This document shows, in pieces, positions 47,436 through 56,122 of a stretch of DNA of 64,000 nt. Within the stretch, counting starts at the first letter, position 1. Each line of letters opens with the position of its first letter. This stretch comes from an uncultured Isosphaeraceae bacterium (lineage in GTDB: Bacteria; Planctomycetota; Planctomycetia; Isosphaerales; Isosphaeraceae): NCBI GenBank assembly GCA_945957605.1, contig CAMFLR010000005.1, forward strand, positions 1 through 64,000, in the 5' to 3' direction. The position numbers and the translations under genes are program-made. Below the pieces are notes generated by a model, which saw nothing but the letters and a program-made list of their open reading frames with translations, was not told the origin of the DNA and made no database searches.

Positions 47436-47951
47436 ATGTCGCAGATCATCATCGATCGGATCAAACGACAGCTCAGCGCTGCTGAAGGCTATTTGACCCT
47501 CAACCTGCCCAACCACGCCCTGAAAATCCTCGAAAGCCGGGCCGACTGGGCCACGATGCAGTTCGAGGCGAGCTTCCTGATGGGCGAAACCCTCCGCGTG
47601 CTGGGCCGCTATCGCGACGCCCTGAAGCCGCTGGAAGTGGCGGCATCGCTCCGACCGGGAGATGTCGGCGTGGCGATAGCCCTGGGTTGGTGCTTCAAAC
47701 GCACGCACCGACTGGCACAGGCGATCGACGCGCTGGCGCGAGCATTACGCGATCACCCACGCGAGCCCCTGCTCCACTACAACCTGGCTTGCTACTGGAG
47801 CCTGGCGAATAACGCGGGGAAGGCAATTGGCTCGCTGGCACAGGCGCTCGAGCTCGATCCGGATATTCAGACGATGATCGCGGGGGAGTCGGATTTTGAT
47901 CCGCTCCGCGGGAATCCGGAGTTTGAGCGGCTGGCGGGGCCGGTGGGATAG
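47436..47951 (+). CDS. TPR repeat protein
   Basis: A 171-aa helical protein with three to four tetratricopeptide-like repeats: LNLPNHALKILESRADWA, ETLRVLGRYRDALKPLEVAA, KRTHRLAQAIDALARALRDH, and SLANNAGKAIGSLAQALELD, followed by a short FDPLRGNPEFERL tail. Such tails are found in planctomycete TPR proteins. The ATG at 47436 has GGGAG twelve bases upstream and gives a clean start. It likely acts as a cytoplasmic protein-binding module; no partner can be named. Confidence 0.8.
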   Translation: MSQIIIDRIKRQLSAAEGYLTLNLPNHALKILESRADWATMQFEASFLMGETLRVLGRYRDALKPLEVAASLRPGDVGVAIALGWCFKRTHRLAQAIDALARALRDHPREPLLHYNLACYWSLANNAGKAIGSLAQALELDPDIQTMIAGESDFDPLRGNPEFERLAGPVG

Positions 47952-47979
47952 CTTTCCGTTAGCTTGCGGAAGGAATTCT

Positions 47980-48243
47980 ATGCCAATGAAGATCCGTAAG
48001 ATATTGACGAAAGCATATGGAAAGGTCGACGCCGGGCTTCCTGACTTTCCACCGAAAGTCGGAAATACCCGTATCGCCCGAATGATCTTCACCGGAGCCC
48101 GAGGCGGCTGCTCCATCTGCTTTCCGCACGGCCAGGATACGAACAATTACAGTGGTGGTAAGAATCGGAAATCCTGGAAGTTCTACCGCAAAAAGCAATA
48201 TCGTAACCGCGATGTGTTCGATGGGCTCCAGGAAGCCGGGTAA
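47980..48243 (+). CDS. Small basic hypothetical protein, 87 aa
   Basis: I do not recognise this protein. It is Lys/Arg-rich, especially in NRKSWKFYRKKQYRNRD near the C-terminus, and has two Cys and a His in the middle (GGCSICFPH). It could be a small nucleic-acid- or ribosome-binding protein, but this is inference from composition only. The ATG at 47980 has GGAAGGA at ideal spacing. It follows the TPR gene by 28 bases and may share its transcript. Confidence 0.65.
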   Translation: MPMKIRKILTKAYGKVDAGLPDFPPKVGNTRIARMIFTGARGGCSICFPHGQDTNNYSGGKNRKSWKFYRKKQYRNRDVFDGLQEAG

Positions 48244-48544
48244 CTCGCCGGTTACAACAGCCGGCTTCGGAAAATGGGCATATTGGCGCTCGCGTTGAGG
48301 CTTCTTTGACGTTGCGCCTGTACTTCCAGATTTCGCGACTCGCTTGAAATTGGCGCGACTGCCGTGTTCGCGCGCGGTGGAATGGCCGCAAAGCGGCCGA
48401 ATTGCGTGACGACGCGGAGCATCGTCACGACGGGTTCGCTCCGGGCTCAATCTACCCAACTGTTGACCCTTGATCCCGCACGTATCATTCACCGCTTTTG
48501 CCTTCCCGCGTGTTGAATGATTCCAACGGCTCAGGGCAACTTCT
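48244..48544. other. Intergenic region with a family C repeat
   Basis: A 301-base space between two plus-strand genes. Apart from the family C double hairpin at 48382-48432, nothing is seen. Confidence 0.5.
48382..48432. repeat. Dispersed double-hairpin repeat family C, copy 2
   Basis: Tandem hairpins TGGCCGC-AAA-GCGGCCGA and CGTGACGA-CGCGGAGCA-TCGTCACG, with the same order and spacing as the copy at 42320-42372. Confidence 0.7.
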
Positions 48545-49519
48545 ATGAATCGCCGCGAATGGATGCAGTCGGGACTGGGACTCGCTGGGGCTGCTTTGGT
48601 GACAGGTCGAATCTGGGCGGATGAGCCAACAGATGATTCGGACCCCGCGCCGCTGATCGCCAAGATCGGGCCGATGATGGAGAAGATTCCCATCGAAGCC
48701 GCGGATCTCGGGAACGGATTGCACCTAATCCAGGGGCCCGGCGGAAATATCGCCGTCTTTAATGGTCCCGATGGATTAACCGTCGTCGATTCCGGCGTGC
48801 CGATGCGGGCCAAGGATATTCTCGATGCGGTGAAGAAAGTTGGCGGCGGTAAGCCGCTGGCTCGGCTGATCAACACGCACTGGCACTTTGACCACGCCGG
48901 TGGCAACGAGGTTTTTGCCCAGGCCGGCGCCACGATTATCGCGACGGCGAACACGCGGAAAAGGCTGTCGACCGAGCAGTACACCGAAGTGTTCAAGATG
49001 AAGTCGCCGCCGGCGCCTGCGATCGCGCTGCCGGTGCTGACGGGCGAGGTGTTCCAGCTTCATCTCGGAAACGAGGAAGTTCACCTCGCGAGCGTTCCTC
49101 CCGCGCACACCGACGGCGACCTGATTGTGCATTTCAAAGGTCAGGACGTCATCCACACCGGCGACCTGTTCTCACACGGCATTTATCCCAATATCGACGC
49201 TTCGAGCGATGGTTGGATCGGTGGGATGATCGCGGCTGCCGATCGGATTTTGAAGCACACGGGACCGAAGACGCGCATCATCCCCGGTCACGGTCCGCTG
49301 GCCACGCCTTCCGACCTGGCAGCGGCTCGCAAGATGCTTCAGACGGTTTACGACCGCCTGGCTCCAATGCTCGACGCTGGAAAGACGACGGAACAAGCAA
49401 TCGCCGCCAAGCCGACGGCTGATCTCGACGCAGCCTGGGGTAAGGGCTTCTTTACCGGCGGGATGTTTACGCGCGTGGTTTATGAGGGGCTCAAGAGGCG
49501 CCGCGCGGGTGGAAAGTAA
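48545..49519 (+). CDS. Tat-exported metallo-beta-lactamase-fold hydrolase
   Basis: A 324-aa metallo-hydrolase. The N-terminus MNRREWMQSGLGLAGAALVT is a Tat signal, so the folded enzyme is exported. The metal motif HxHxDH is seen as NTHWHFDHAGGNEVFA (about 117-130), with further ligands in PPAHTDGDLIVH, HTGDLF and IPGHGPLAT. This pattern belongs to the beta-lactamase-like superfamily, but the substrate could be a lactone, thioester or phosphoester rather than a beta-lactam. It has its own leader region after a family C repeat. Confidence 0.85.
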   Translation: MNRREWMQSGLGLAGAALVTGRIWADEPTDDSDPAPLIAKIGPMMEKIPIEAADLGNGLHLIQGPGGNIAVFNGPDGLTVVDSGVPMRAKDILDAVKKVGGGKPLARLINTHWHFDHAGGNEVFAQAGATIIATANTRKRLSTEQYTEVFKMKSPPAPAIALPVLTGEVFQLHLGNEEVHLASVPPAHTDGDLIVHFKGQDVIHTGDLFSHGIYPNIDASSDGWIGGMIAAADRILKHTGPKTRIIPGHGPLATPSDLAAARKMLQTVYDRLAPMLDAGKTTEQAIAAKPTADLDAAWGKGFFTGGMFTRVVYEGLKRRRAGGK

Positions 49520-49645
49520 CGGGCGATTGATTCATTCCGCTCAAGTATGAAGTCGGGAGTCATGCTTACGTCTGCACTAAAGGCGTGACTCCCGATTCAG
49601 ACATATCTGATGGTTTCGAGCGTAGTAGCGGGCGCAGCCAGGATT

Positions 49646-49763
49646 GGGTGCCCGGGACAATTTGTTGTCTCGGACGCGAAGCGACGAGAGGAGATGGCAG
49701 ACGTTTCCCGCTTTCACCACTTGTGGCTGCGCCACCTGGACAACAAGTTGTCCAGGCCACCCC
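49646..49763. repeat. Dispersed repeat family B, copy 2 (inverted orientation)
   Basis: A 118-base element, closely similar to the reverse complement of 17226-17332. Terminal hairpins are GGGACAATTTGTTGTCTC-like and GGACAACAAGTTGTCC, and the middle holds CACTTGTGGCTGCGCCACC as in copy 1. Confidence 0.75.
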
Positions 49764-49867
49764 TGTCGAAGCTATCGCAACGTCTCAGATGCGTGCCCGC
49801 TAATATCATTAATATTTAATTTTGATTCATGATGGATTTCGGAGTGTTGGTCAAAATCGAGCCTTGG

Positions 49868-49943
49868 CGTGCCACTGGTGGTACCCAACCAGTGCGCCCT
49901 AAGAGACGTCTAGTACACTGGTTGCGTACAACCAGTGGCACCC
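49868..49943. repeat. Dispersed inverted repeat family A, copy 5 (variant arms)
   Basis: The outer ends GTGCCACTGG and CCAGTGGCAC are kept, but the arm loops are longer: GGTACCCA on the left and TGCGTACA on the right. These two are complementary at six of eight positions. The half copy at 39-56 belongs to this subtype. Confidence 0.75.
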
Positions 49944-50000
49944 AAAAAAGGCTGACCTAACTGCGAATTTGGCTCACAGCAATGAATTCGTGGACGAGCC

Positions 50001-51209
50001 CTAGTTTTTTGCGCCAGACTGCAATACCGCCGCCGCGTAGTTCACGAGATCTCCGTGCGAACGCGCGATGCGTGCCAACTCGTCGGGCCGTGATGCGATC
50101 TGGCAAATCTGTGCGATACCGGGGCACGTCAGCATCGAGTCGGGAATGCCGGCGAGGTATTTCTCGGCCACAGCGATCGCCTGCTCGGCACATCCGATAC
50201 GAAGCAACAAACGCACAAGCACCTGCGCGGGCATCGGGTCGTCGATGCGTTCTTCGAGCGGGATTTCGGGGTCGATCGTCGGCAGCTTCGCGGTGAAGTG
50301 TGCGATCGCGGCGTCCACGTCCTCGCCGGCCAGTGCACGTAGATAATAACCGTAGTCGACGTAGAGATTCTCGAACGGCGGCTCGCCGGGATAGTTGTGG
50401 CGTTCGGAGAGATCGCGGCCGTAGTCGGTCAGGCCGATCGCCATTTGCAGCGATTCGGGATCTTTCAGGTTCGATGCGATGCGGACGACTGAGCCAAGGT
50501 GAGAGATGTCGATGTGATAGGCGTCGTCGCTGAACATCCAGGGACGGTCGGATACGAGTTCGCCGATGGGGGCATTCTCGGGTGGCAACGGCTGGCCGCG
50601 TCGGGAGATTTCGTCGCGCAGGTTGGCGACGAGCTGGGCGTGCAGGTGTCGGACGAGTTGATCGCCACACGGGTTGCGCACGGTATCGTCTTGCGGCAGA
50701 TGTTCGAATGCGGTGATCGCCGAGCAGGCGCCGTAGTTGTCGAGAATGAGGCCGTAGCCACGGCTGGGGTGCACGCCCTGGTTGAAGGCGATGTCGACTA
50801 CTTGGCCCAGTGTTTCGTCGCCGGGTTCGCCGCTGGGGACGTAGGCGTCGATGGCGTTTTTGACGGGATCTTTTTCGCCGATGGCGCGGAAATAGGGCCA
50901 GGCCGCGACAAGCTGTCCGGAGCCGAGCAGCAGGCCGCCGACCTTGCGAATCGCCTCGACGTAGCGCTCTTCGTACTGGGTGCGCTGGGGCTCGGCAACG
51001 TCGTTCAGGCTGCCAACCTGAACGAGCGGCAGCCCTAGCTCGAAGCGTGCTTTCAGGAGCAACGCGTCAAGCAGGGCGCGGTATTCACCGCGGGATTCGA
51101 GCTGATTGATCAGGCCGTCGATCGTGGCTTTTGGGCCTGAGCTTGCGAGCGTCTGGTCGATCGTGTTGAACGCGGTCGTCTCGTCCCCTTGAAGGGAGGC
51201 GGTCATCAT
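50001..51209 (-). CDS. Conserved hypothetical protein, 402 aa
   Basis: A soluble helical protein that I cannot assign to a named family. It has repeat-like features (AEQAIAVAEKYLAGIPDSML, VVRIASNLKDPESLQMAIGL) compatible with TPR-like or alpha-solenoid architecture, and no signal peptide. Several short motifs (GYGLILDNYGACSAITAFE, SDRPWMFSDDAYHIDISHLG) are strongly conserved-looking and may form an active or binding site. The tandem ATG at 51209 has GGAG upstream. It lies downstream of the LOG-family gene on the same strand, with about 40 bases between them, so co-transcription is likely. Confidence 0.7.
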   Translation of the reverse strand: MMTASLQGDETTAFNTIDQTLASSGPKATIDGLINQLESRGEYRALLDALLLKARFELGLPLVQVGSLNDVAEPQRTQYEERYVEAIRKVGGLLLGSGQLVAAWPYFRAIGEKDPVKNAIDAYVPSGEPGDETLGQVVDIAFNQGVHPSRGYGLILDNYGACSAITAFEHLPQDDTVRNPCGDQLVRHLHAQLVANLRDEISRRGQPLPPENAPIGELVSDRPWMFSDDAYHIDISHLGSVVRIASNLKDPESLQMAIGLTDYGRDLSERHNYPGEPPFENLYVDYGYYLRALAGEDVDAAIAHFTAKLPTIDPEIPLEERIDDPMPAQVLVRLLLRIGCAEQAIAVAEKYLAGIPDSMLTCPGIAQICQIASRPDELARIARSHGDLVNYAAAVLQSGAKN

Positions 51210-51251
51210 GCAGCTCCGTTCCCATTGATGGATCGGGGCGAGGCGAACCGA

Positions 51252-52190
51252 TCAGGTGGCGTCCGCCTTTTTAGGGTCGGGCGCGGTTGCCGGAGCGCCC
51301 GGCGGATCGGCATCGACCTTTGCCCCTTCCGACTTCTTCCAGGTCGACCAGCAACGGGTATTGTAGCAATCCACCAGCATGTCGCGAGCGTCTTCCACCG
51401 AGTCGGTCATCACGAGGAGGTTCATATCCTCGGGAGAGATCGTCCCTTCGGCGAGCAGCGTCCCTTTGATCCAGTCCATCATGCCGGACCAGTACGCCTT
51501 ACCGAACAGCACGATCGGAAACCGCTTGATCTTCTTCGTTTGCACCAGCGTCAAAGCTTCGAACAACTCGTCGAGCGTGCCGAAACCGCCGGGGAAAATG
51601 ACGAAGCCGTTCGAGTACTTCACGAACATCGTCTTGCGGACGAAGAAGTAGCGGAAGTTCACGGAGATTGTCGTGTACGGGTTTCCCTTTTGTTCAAAGG
51701 GAAGCTCGATATTGAGGCCGACCGACACACCTTTCGCGTCGATTGCGCCTCGGTTGGCGGCTTCCATAATGCCGGGGCCGCCGCCTGTGACCACGCCAAA
51801 ACCCGCCTCGACGAGCGCTTTGCCCATCGCGCGAGCCTGGGTGTACATCGGATGTTGCTCGTTGAACCGGGCCGATCCGAAGACCGAAACCGCCGCGCCT
51901 AATTCGGCGAGAGCGTTGATGCCCGAAACGAACTCGCTCTGAATGCGCAGGACTCGCCAGGAGTCGGTATGGGTGAAATCACCCAACTCTGGTGCGCGGG
52001 CGCGAGGGGTGCTTGGTACCTCGCGATTGAGCAAGCCTTCGTCGGCTGTCCAGCGTCGGCCTGACTGGGCCGGTGAGAGGACCGGCGAAATGATGCGTTT
52101 TGTGCCGGTCCCGCCGTTCGCAAATCCGAAATTCTCTGGCGACAGCCCATTGCCGCCGCATTCATTCCCACCTTCATGATCACGATCCAT
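51252..52190 (-). CDS. LOG family protein (TIGR00730, Rossmann fold)
   Basis: A 312-aa protein with a central LOG/YgdH-type Rossmann domain. FGVVTGGGPGIMEAANRGA (about 125-143) and the signature VIFPGGFGTLDELFEALTLV, with PGGxGTxxE complete, define the family. LOG enzymes hydrolyse nucleoside 5'-monophosphates such as AMP or cytokinin ribotides to the base and ribose 5-phosphate. The protein has an unusual N-terminal extension of about 80 residues and a Pro/Ala-rich C-terminal tail. The ATG at 52190 was chosen; an open frame continues to 52262 without a better start. Confidence 0.88.
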   Translation of the reverse strand: MDRDHEGGNECGGNGLSPENFGFANGGTGTKRIISPVLSPAQSGRRWTADEGLLNREVPSTPRARAPELGDFTHTDSWRVLRIQSEFVSGINALAELGAAVSVFGSARFNEQHPMYTQARAMGKALVEAGFGVVTGGGPGIMEAANRGAIDAKGVSVGLNIELPFEQKGNPYTTISVNFRYFFVRKTMFVKYSNGFVIFPGGFGTLDELFEALTLVQTKKIKRFPIVLFGKAYWSGMMDWIKGTLLAEGTISPEDMNLLVMTDSVEDARDMLVDCYNTRCWSTWKKSEGAKVDADPPGAPATAPDPKKADAT

Positions 52191-52298
52191 CGAAAAACTC
52201 ACTCTCTCTTCGCACTTCTCACCTGGCACCCTGGAGAAAGCAGGCGAACCAGTGAAGCGCAACGGAATTGTAGCGCTCCGAGTGAGGTCGGGAAGACG

Positions 52299-52652
52299 CT
52301 AACCGCTCCAGGGGCGGACAACCGCCGATGCCGTGAGCGTTGCGTCGTCTTCGCAGACGAGTCGGATGCGCAAGCCGGGTTCGACCGGCACAGGCCGATC
52401 GAGCCGGAGCGTGACGCAGGTGCAGGCGCGCTCGTCAAATGTTCCGAGCGCGACGCGCTGCCTGACACGTCCCAGAACCTCGGCCGTTCGGATATGCACG
52501 ACCCATGCCGACCCAAGCCCGCAGCGCTCGAGGAACTCGTCCGCTCGCGACGAATCGTCGGCGGTGGCGAGGACATCGATCTTAACCACTTCGCGGGCAT
52601 CAATTTCGCGCGGAGACATGGGCGACGAACCTCGAGGCGGGGCGATCGGCAT
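52299..52652 (-). CDS. Small hypothetical protein downstream of guaA, 117 aa
   Basis: I do not recognise a family. The protein has alternating strands (EVVKIDVLATADDSSRADEF, RQRVALGTFDERACTCVTLR, LDRPVPVEPGLRIRLVCEDD), reminiscent of a small beta-barrel. Other frames over this stretch give Arg- or Ser-rich shadows. The start is uncertain: ATG at 52652 or 52619, or an overlap with the end of guaA at 52727. It is likely co-transcribed with guaA, which stops 61 bases before this start. Confidence 0.5.
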   Translation of the reverse strand: MPIAPPRGSSPMSPREIDAREVVKIDVLATADDSSRADEFLERCGLGSAWVVHIRTAEVLGRVRQRVALGTFDERACTCVTLRLDRPVPVEPGLRIRLVCEDDATLTASAVVRPWSG

Positions 52653-52713
52653 GACCACCCAAATTGTAGAGGCATCGCCAAGCACCGCGCGAAGATTCGT
52701 GGTAGAGCGGGTG

Positions 52714-54291
52714 TTATTCCCACTCAATGGTGCCGGGCGGCTTGCTCGTGATGTCGTAAACCACGCGGTTTACACCCTTCACAGAGTTGATAATCCGCGT
52801 CGAGGCTCGCGCCAAAACCTCATGCGGAATCCGCGACCAGTCGGCCGTCATGAAGTCATCGGTCTCGACCGCGCGGAGGGCGATCGGGTTTTCATAGGTG
52901 CGACCATCGCCCATCACGCCGACCGATTGAATCGGCAGCAAGACGGCGAACGCCTGGCCAATCCGCCGTTCGAGTTCGGCGGCACGCAGTTCTTCGAGGA
53001 AGATGACGTCGGCCTGACGAAGCACATCGAGCCGCTCTTTTGTCACTTCACCCAGCACGCGGACGGCCAGCCCCGGACCCGGGAAGGGATGCCGCCAGAC
53101 GAGCGATTCGGGCAAGCCGAGTTCGAGACCGAGGCGGCGAACTTCGTCCTTAAACAGGTCGCGAAGTGGCTCGACGAGTTCGAAGCCGAGTTCGGCCGGA
53201 AGCCCACCGACGTTGTGGTGATGCTTGATGGTGGCGGCCGGGGCGTCGGGGCTGCCGCCGCTTTCGATCACGTCGGGGTAAAGCGTCCCTTGAGCGAGGA
53301 ATCGGGCGTCGGGGATCGATTTTGCTTCATCACGGAACACGTCGATAAACGTATGGCCGATCCGCACCCGCTTCTCTTGGGGATCAGTCACGCCTTTTAA
53401 AACGCCGAGGAAGCGGTCGGAGGCGTCGATGACTCGCAATTCGGCCGAGGAATGTTCGCCGAACGCCTGCGCAACGGCGTCACGTTCGCCCATTCGCAGC
53501 AGGCCGTTGTCGACGAAAATGCAGACGACGCGCGGGCCCAATGCGCGAGTTAGCAATGCAGCGCAGACGGCGGAATCGACGCCGCCGGAGAGTCCGCACA
53601 CAACGCGGCCGGTTGGTCCGACCTGACGTTGGATCGCAGCGACGGCACGCTCGATGAAGGCGTCCATCGTCCATGTACCGGGTGATTTGCAGACGCGATC
53701 GAGGAAGTTGCCGAGCAGTAAGCTGCCGTAGGCGGTGTGGGCGACTTCGGGGTGGAACTGGATGCCGTAAACCGGAAGCTCACGGTGCTTTACGGCGGCG
53801 ATCGGACACGTCGAAGTCGCAGCAAGCGACTTGAAGGCGCCGCCCGGGTCGTTCACCTGATCGCCGTGGCTCATCCAGACGGTGTTCGTGTGGGGGATGT
53901 CCTGGAAGAGCGGCTCGTTGGGTTCGAGCACGGTGATCTCAGCGCGGCCGAATTCGCGATGCGGCGATGGGAGAACCTTGCCGCCAAGCGCCTCGCAAAC
54001 GAGCTGCATGCCGTAACAAATGGCCAAGACCGGCACACCGAGGTCGAACAGAGCCGGGTCGCAATGCGGCGCGTTTTCCTCGTAAACACTCGACGGTCCA
54101 CCGGAGAGGATGATCGCCAGCGGATTCAGCTCCTTGACGCGTTCGACCGTGATATCGTGGCGGACGATCGTGGCGAATGCGTGGCGTTCGCGGACGCGGC
54201 GCGCGATGAGCTGGACGAACTGCGAGCCGAAATCGAGGATGAGGACGGGACGTTCGACGTGATCGGTGTGAGTGGTACCGGGGCGTGCCAT
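52714..54291 (-). CDS. guaA: GMP synthase (glutamine-hydrolysing)
   Basis: A 525-aa cytoplasmic enzyme that amidates XMP to GMP with ATP and glutamine, the last step of guanine nucleotide synthesis. The class I glutamine amidotransferase domain (about 12-200) has the nucleophile Cys in [11 protein letters not shown] and His/Glu in [11 protein letters not shown]. The ATP pyrophosphatase domain carries the P-loop [16 protein letters not shown] (about 230-245), and the C-terminal dimerisation domain ends [13 protein letters not shown], the family's usual terminus. All key residues are present and the length is normal. Confidence 0.97.
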   Translation of the reverse strand: MARPGTTHTDHVERPVLILDFGSQFVQLIARRVRERHAFATIVRHDITVERVKELNPLAIILSGGPSSVYEENAPHCDPALFDLGVPVLAICYGMQLVCEALGGKVLPSPHREFGRAEITVLEPNEPLFQDIPHTNTVWMSHGDQVNDPGGAFKSLAATSTCPIAAVKHRELPVYGIQFHPEVAHTAYGSLLLGNFLDRVCKSPGTWTMDAFIERAVAAIQRQVGPTGRVVCGLSGGVDSAVCAALLTRALGPRVVCIFVDNGLLRMGERDAVAQAFGEHSSAELRVIDASDRFLGVLKGVTDPQEKRVRIGHTFIDVFRDEAKSIPDARFLAQGTLYPDVIESGGSPDAPAATIKHHHNVGGLPAELGFELVEPLRDLFKDEVRRLGLELGLPESLVWRHPFPGPGLAVRVLGEVTKERLDVLRQADVIFLEELRAAELERRIGQAFAVLLPIQSVGVMGDGRTYENPIALRAVETDDFMTADWSRIPHEVLARASTRIINSVKGVNRVVYDITSKPPGTIEWE

Positions 54292-54499
54292 GGACGGCCG
54301 GACCTCCCTGTTGCTAGGGGAGTGGGAGGGTCAAAAGCCTATCTTACCGAAGTCGTACGTCGGATCGAAAGGGGATTTGACGCGGTCCGAACTCTTAAGA
54401 GATTCGTCCGGACCAATTATGCTCGTCAATGAATTTGAGCAACGTTACTGTTAGTGCACTCACGTTTCATGGTTCACTCGAAAGCTGCGAGGCGGTCCT

Positions 54500-55156
54500 T
54501 TGCTATCAACTCGCGATCTCTCATCCCTTCCCGAGCTCGGCCAATTCCGGCGCCTTTGTCAATCGCTCGCCACGCTGGATGCGATCCTCTGTCCCGAATG
54601 GCAGTACCGTTATTACTCGTTCAACTCGAAGTGGGCGGACGGGCAAGAAATGGCGTCAATGCGCGATGGCTGCGGCGATAGTTACTTCATTTTGTTCACA
54701 GAGGCCGGCGCGATTCTGAAAGGGCTCGCCCACAATTCCGCGGCCTGGCAAAAGACGCTGGATTTCGCGAGACCCCTGCCGGGCGTATTCGACCAGGTGC
54801 CTGTGGAGTTCGCGAACTTTCTCTGTGAGTCGGCCTTTTCGATTCAGGACACAACGTTTTGCATCTGGCGGCGGCGTGGTGATCCGTCATGGCAGGTTGG
54901 TGCGATTGAGCCGCTTGATGGAGAAGATCCGGACGGTTCAGCCGAGCTATTGCGGTTGCTCGATGGCGATCCTGAAGCCTACCGGACGTGGGCGGAGGAT
55001 TACTTCGAGACCTCCGTCGCGCGTTCAGCCGCGGATCATATCTACGCGCATCGACCGCTTACCGACGAAATCGTAAAGGCGCTTAATCCGGAACTGAGCT
55101 TGGTTGACCTGGAAGAGGATCTTGCGGAGATTGCCTATCCGACATTGATGCAATGA
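54500..55156 (+). CDS. Conserved hypothetical protein, 218 aa
   Basis: A soluble protein in a family seen in many bacteria but without an assigned function, as far as I can recall. The block WQYRYYSFNSKWADGQEMAS (about 34-53), the SYFILFTEAGAILKGLAHNS segment and FSIQDTTFCIWRRRGDPSWQ are conserved-looking. The C-terminal half is acidic and helical. The start is a TTG at 54500, with GAGG at good spacing; no ATG in this frame gives a comparable N-terminus. It lies between guaA (divergent) and proC (convergent). Confidence 0.7.
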   Translation: MLSTRDLSSLPELGQFRRLCQSLATLDAILCPEWQYRYYSFNSKWADGQEMASMRDGCGDSYFILFTEAGAILKGLAHNSAAWQKTLDFARPLPGVFDQVPVEFANFLCESAFSIQDTTFCIWRRRGDPSWQVGAIEPLDGEDPDGSAELLRLLDGDPEAYRTWAEDYFETSVARSAADHIYAHRPLTDEIVKALNPELSLVDLEEDLAEIAYPTLMQ

Positions 55157-55181
55157 ATCGCGCCGGCCGGAAATTCAGCAG

Positions 55182-56012
55182 TCATCCTCGCCCCAATTCA
55201 GTCGCTCGGTTGGTCGCAGCCTGAACCGCGTCCATCAAGCCCGCCCTGATGCCGGCTCGTTCCATCGCGTGCAGGCCGGCGATTGTCGTTCCGCCGGGGC
55301 TCGTCACCTGATCTTTCAACTGACCGGGATGCAGGCCAGTTTCGAGAACCATCTTGGCGGCGCCGAGCAAGGTTTGGGCGGCGAGTGCTGTGGCGATATC
55401 GCGCGGCAGGCCGACTCGGACGCCGCCGTCCGAAAGGGCTTCGATCATCATGTAGACGAAGGCGGGACCGCTACCGGACAGCCCGGTGACGGCGTCGAGA
55501 AGTCGTTCGGGGACGCAGAATGAGCGGCCGACGGCGTCGAGGCAGGAGCGGACGATTTCGTCGTCGCTCGAGCGCGCGGCGGGGCCGAGGCAATAGCCTG
55601 ATGCCCCTTCGCCGAGCAGCGCGGGGGTATTGGGCATGACGCGGACGATGCGACGCGCTTCGGGGCCCAGGCCGGCGGCCAGGGCGTCGATTGAGATTCC
55701 GGCGGCAATCGAAATGACGAGGTGATCGTTCGTCAGGAGTGGTTGCAACTCCTTGAGCACGCCGCCCATGCTCTGCGGTTTGACCGCGAGCACGATGACG
55801 TCGCTGGCCGCGGCGACGACGCGATTATCGACTGCAGCCGTGGCGCCGGTTTCGATTGCGAGGCTGGCGCGGGCGGCTTCGAGAGGGTCGCTGACCGTGA
55901 TCGAGCCGGGCTCGGCGGTTCCAGCGCGGATCATCCCGCGTACGAGGGCGCCGGCCATCTTGCCAGAGCCGATGAAGCCCCATTTCAACGAGGTGGTCGC
56001 GGGAGTCGTCAT
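55182..56012 (-). CDS. proC: Pyrroline-5-carboxylate reductase
   Basis: A 276-aa NAD(P)H-dependent enzyme that makes proline from 1-pyrroline-5-carboxylate. The N-terminal Rossmann motif GFIGSGKMAGALVRGM (about 11-26), the VIVLAVKPQSM segment and the C-terminal signature GLSGSGPAFVYMMIEALSDG with LKDQVTSPGGTTIAGLHAME are all present, so the enzyme looks complete. The ATG at 56012 is the normal start and the length is usual. It has no obvious operon partner; the neighbour downstream is convergent. Confidence 0.96.
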   Translation of the reverse strand: MTTPATTSLKWGFIGSGKMAGALVRGMIRAGTAEPGSITVSDPLEAARASLAIETGATAAVDNRVVAAASDVIVLAVKPQSMGGVLKELQPLLTNDHLVISIAAGISIDALAAGLGPEARRIVRVMPNTPALLGEGASGYCLGPAARSSDDEIVRSCLDAVGRSFCVPERLLDAVTGLSGSGPAFVYMMIEALSDGGVRVGLPRDIATALAAQTLLGAAKMVLETGLHPGQLKDQVTSPGGTTIAGLHAMERAGIRAGLMDAVQAATNRATELGRG

Positions 56013-56122
56013 GGTTCGCGGGTGCTCAAATCGGTCGGCGATATCGGCGCGTTGGCGAGGCTTCAGAGTAGGCAGAATCGCTGGAGATCACAAGCCGAAG
56101 CGGGTCGCGGTTGGGACGGCGA

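Larger units (their letters stand above)
49520..50000. other. Intergenic region filled with repeats
   Basis: A 481-base space between convergent genes that holds one family B element (49646-49763) and one family A variant (49868-49943). No gene is supported; the open frames here are translations of the repeats. Confidence 0.6.

Noticed and set aside
52333..53400. 355-codon plus-strand frame
   Set aside because: It overlaps guaA on the other strand and shows no domain.
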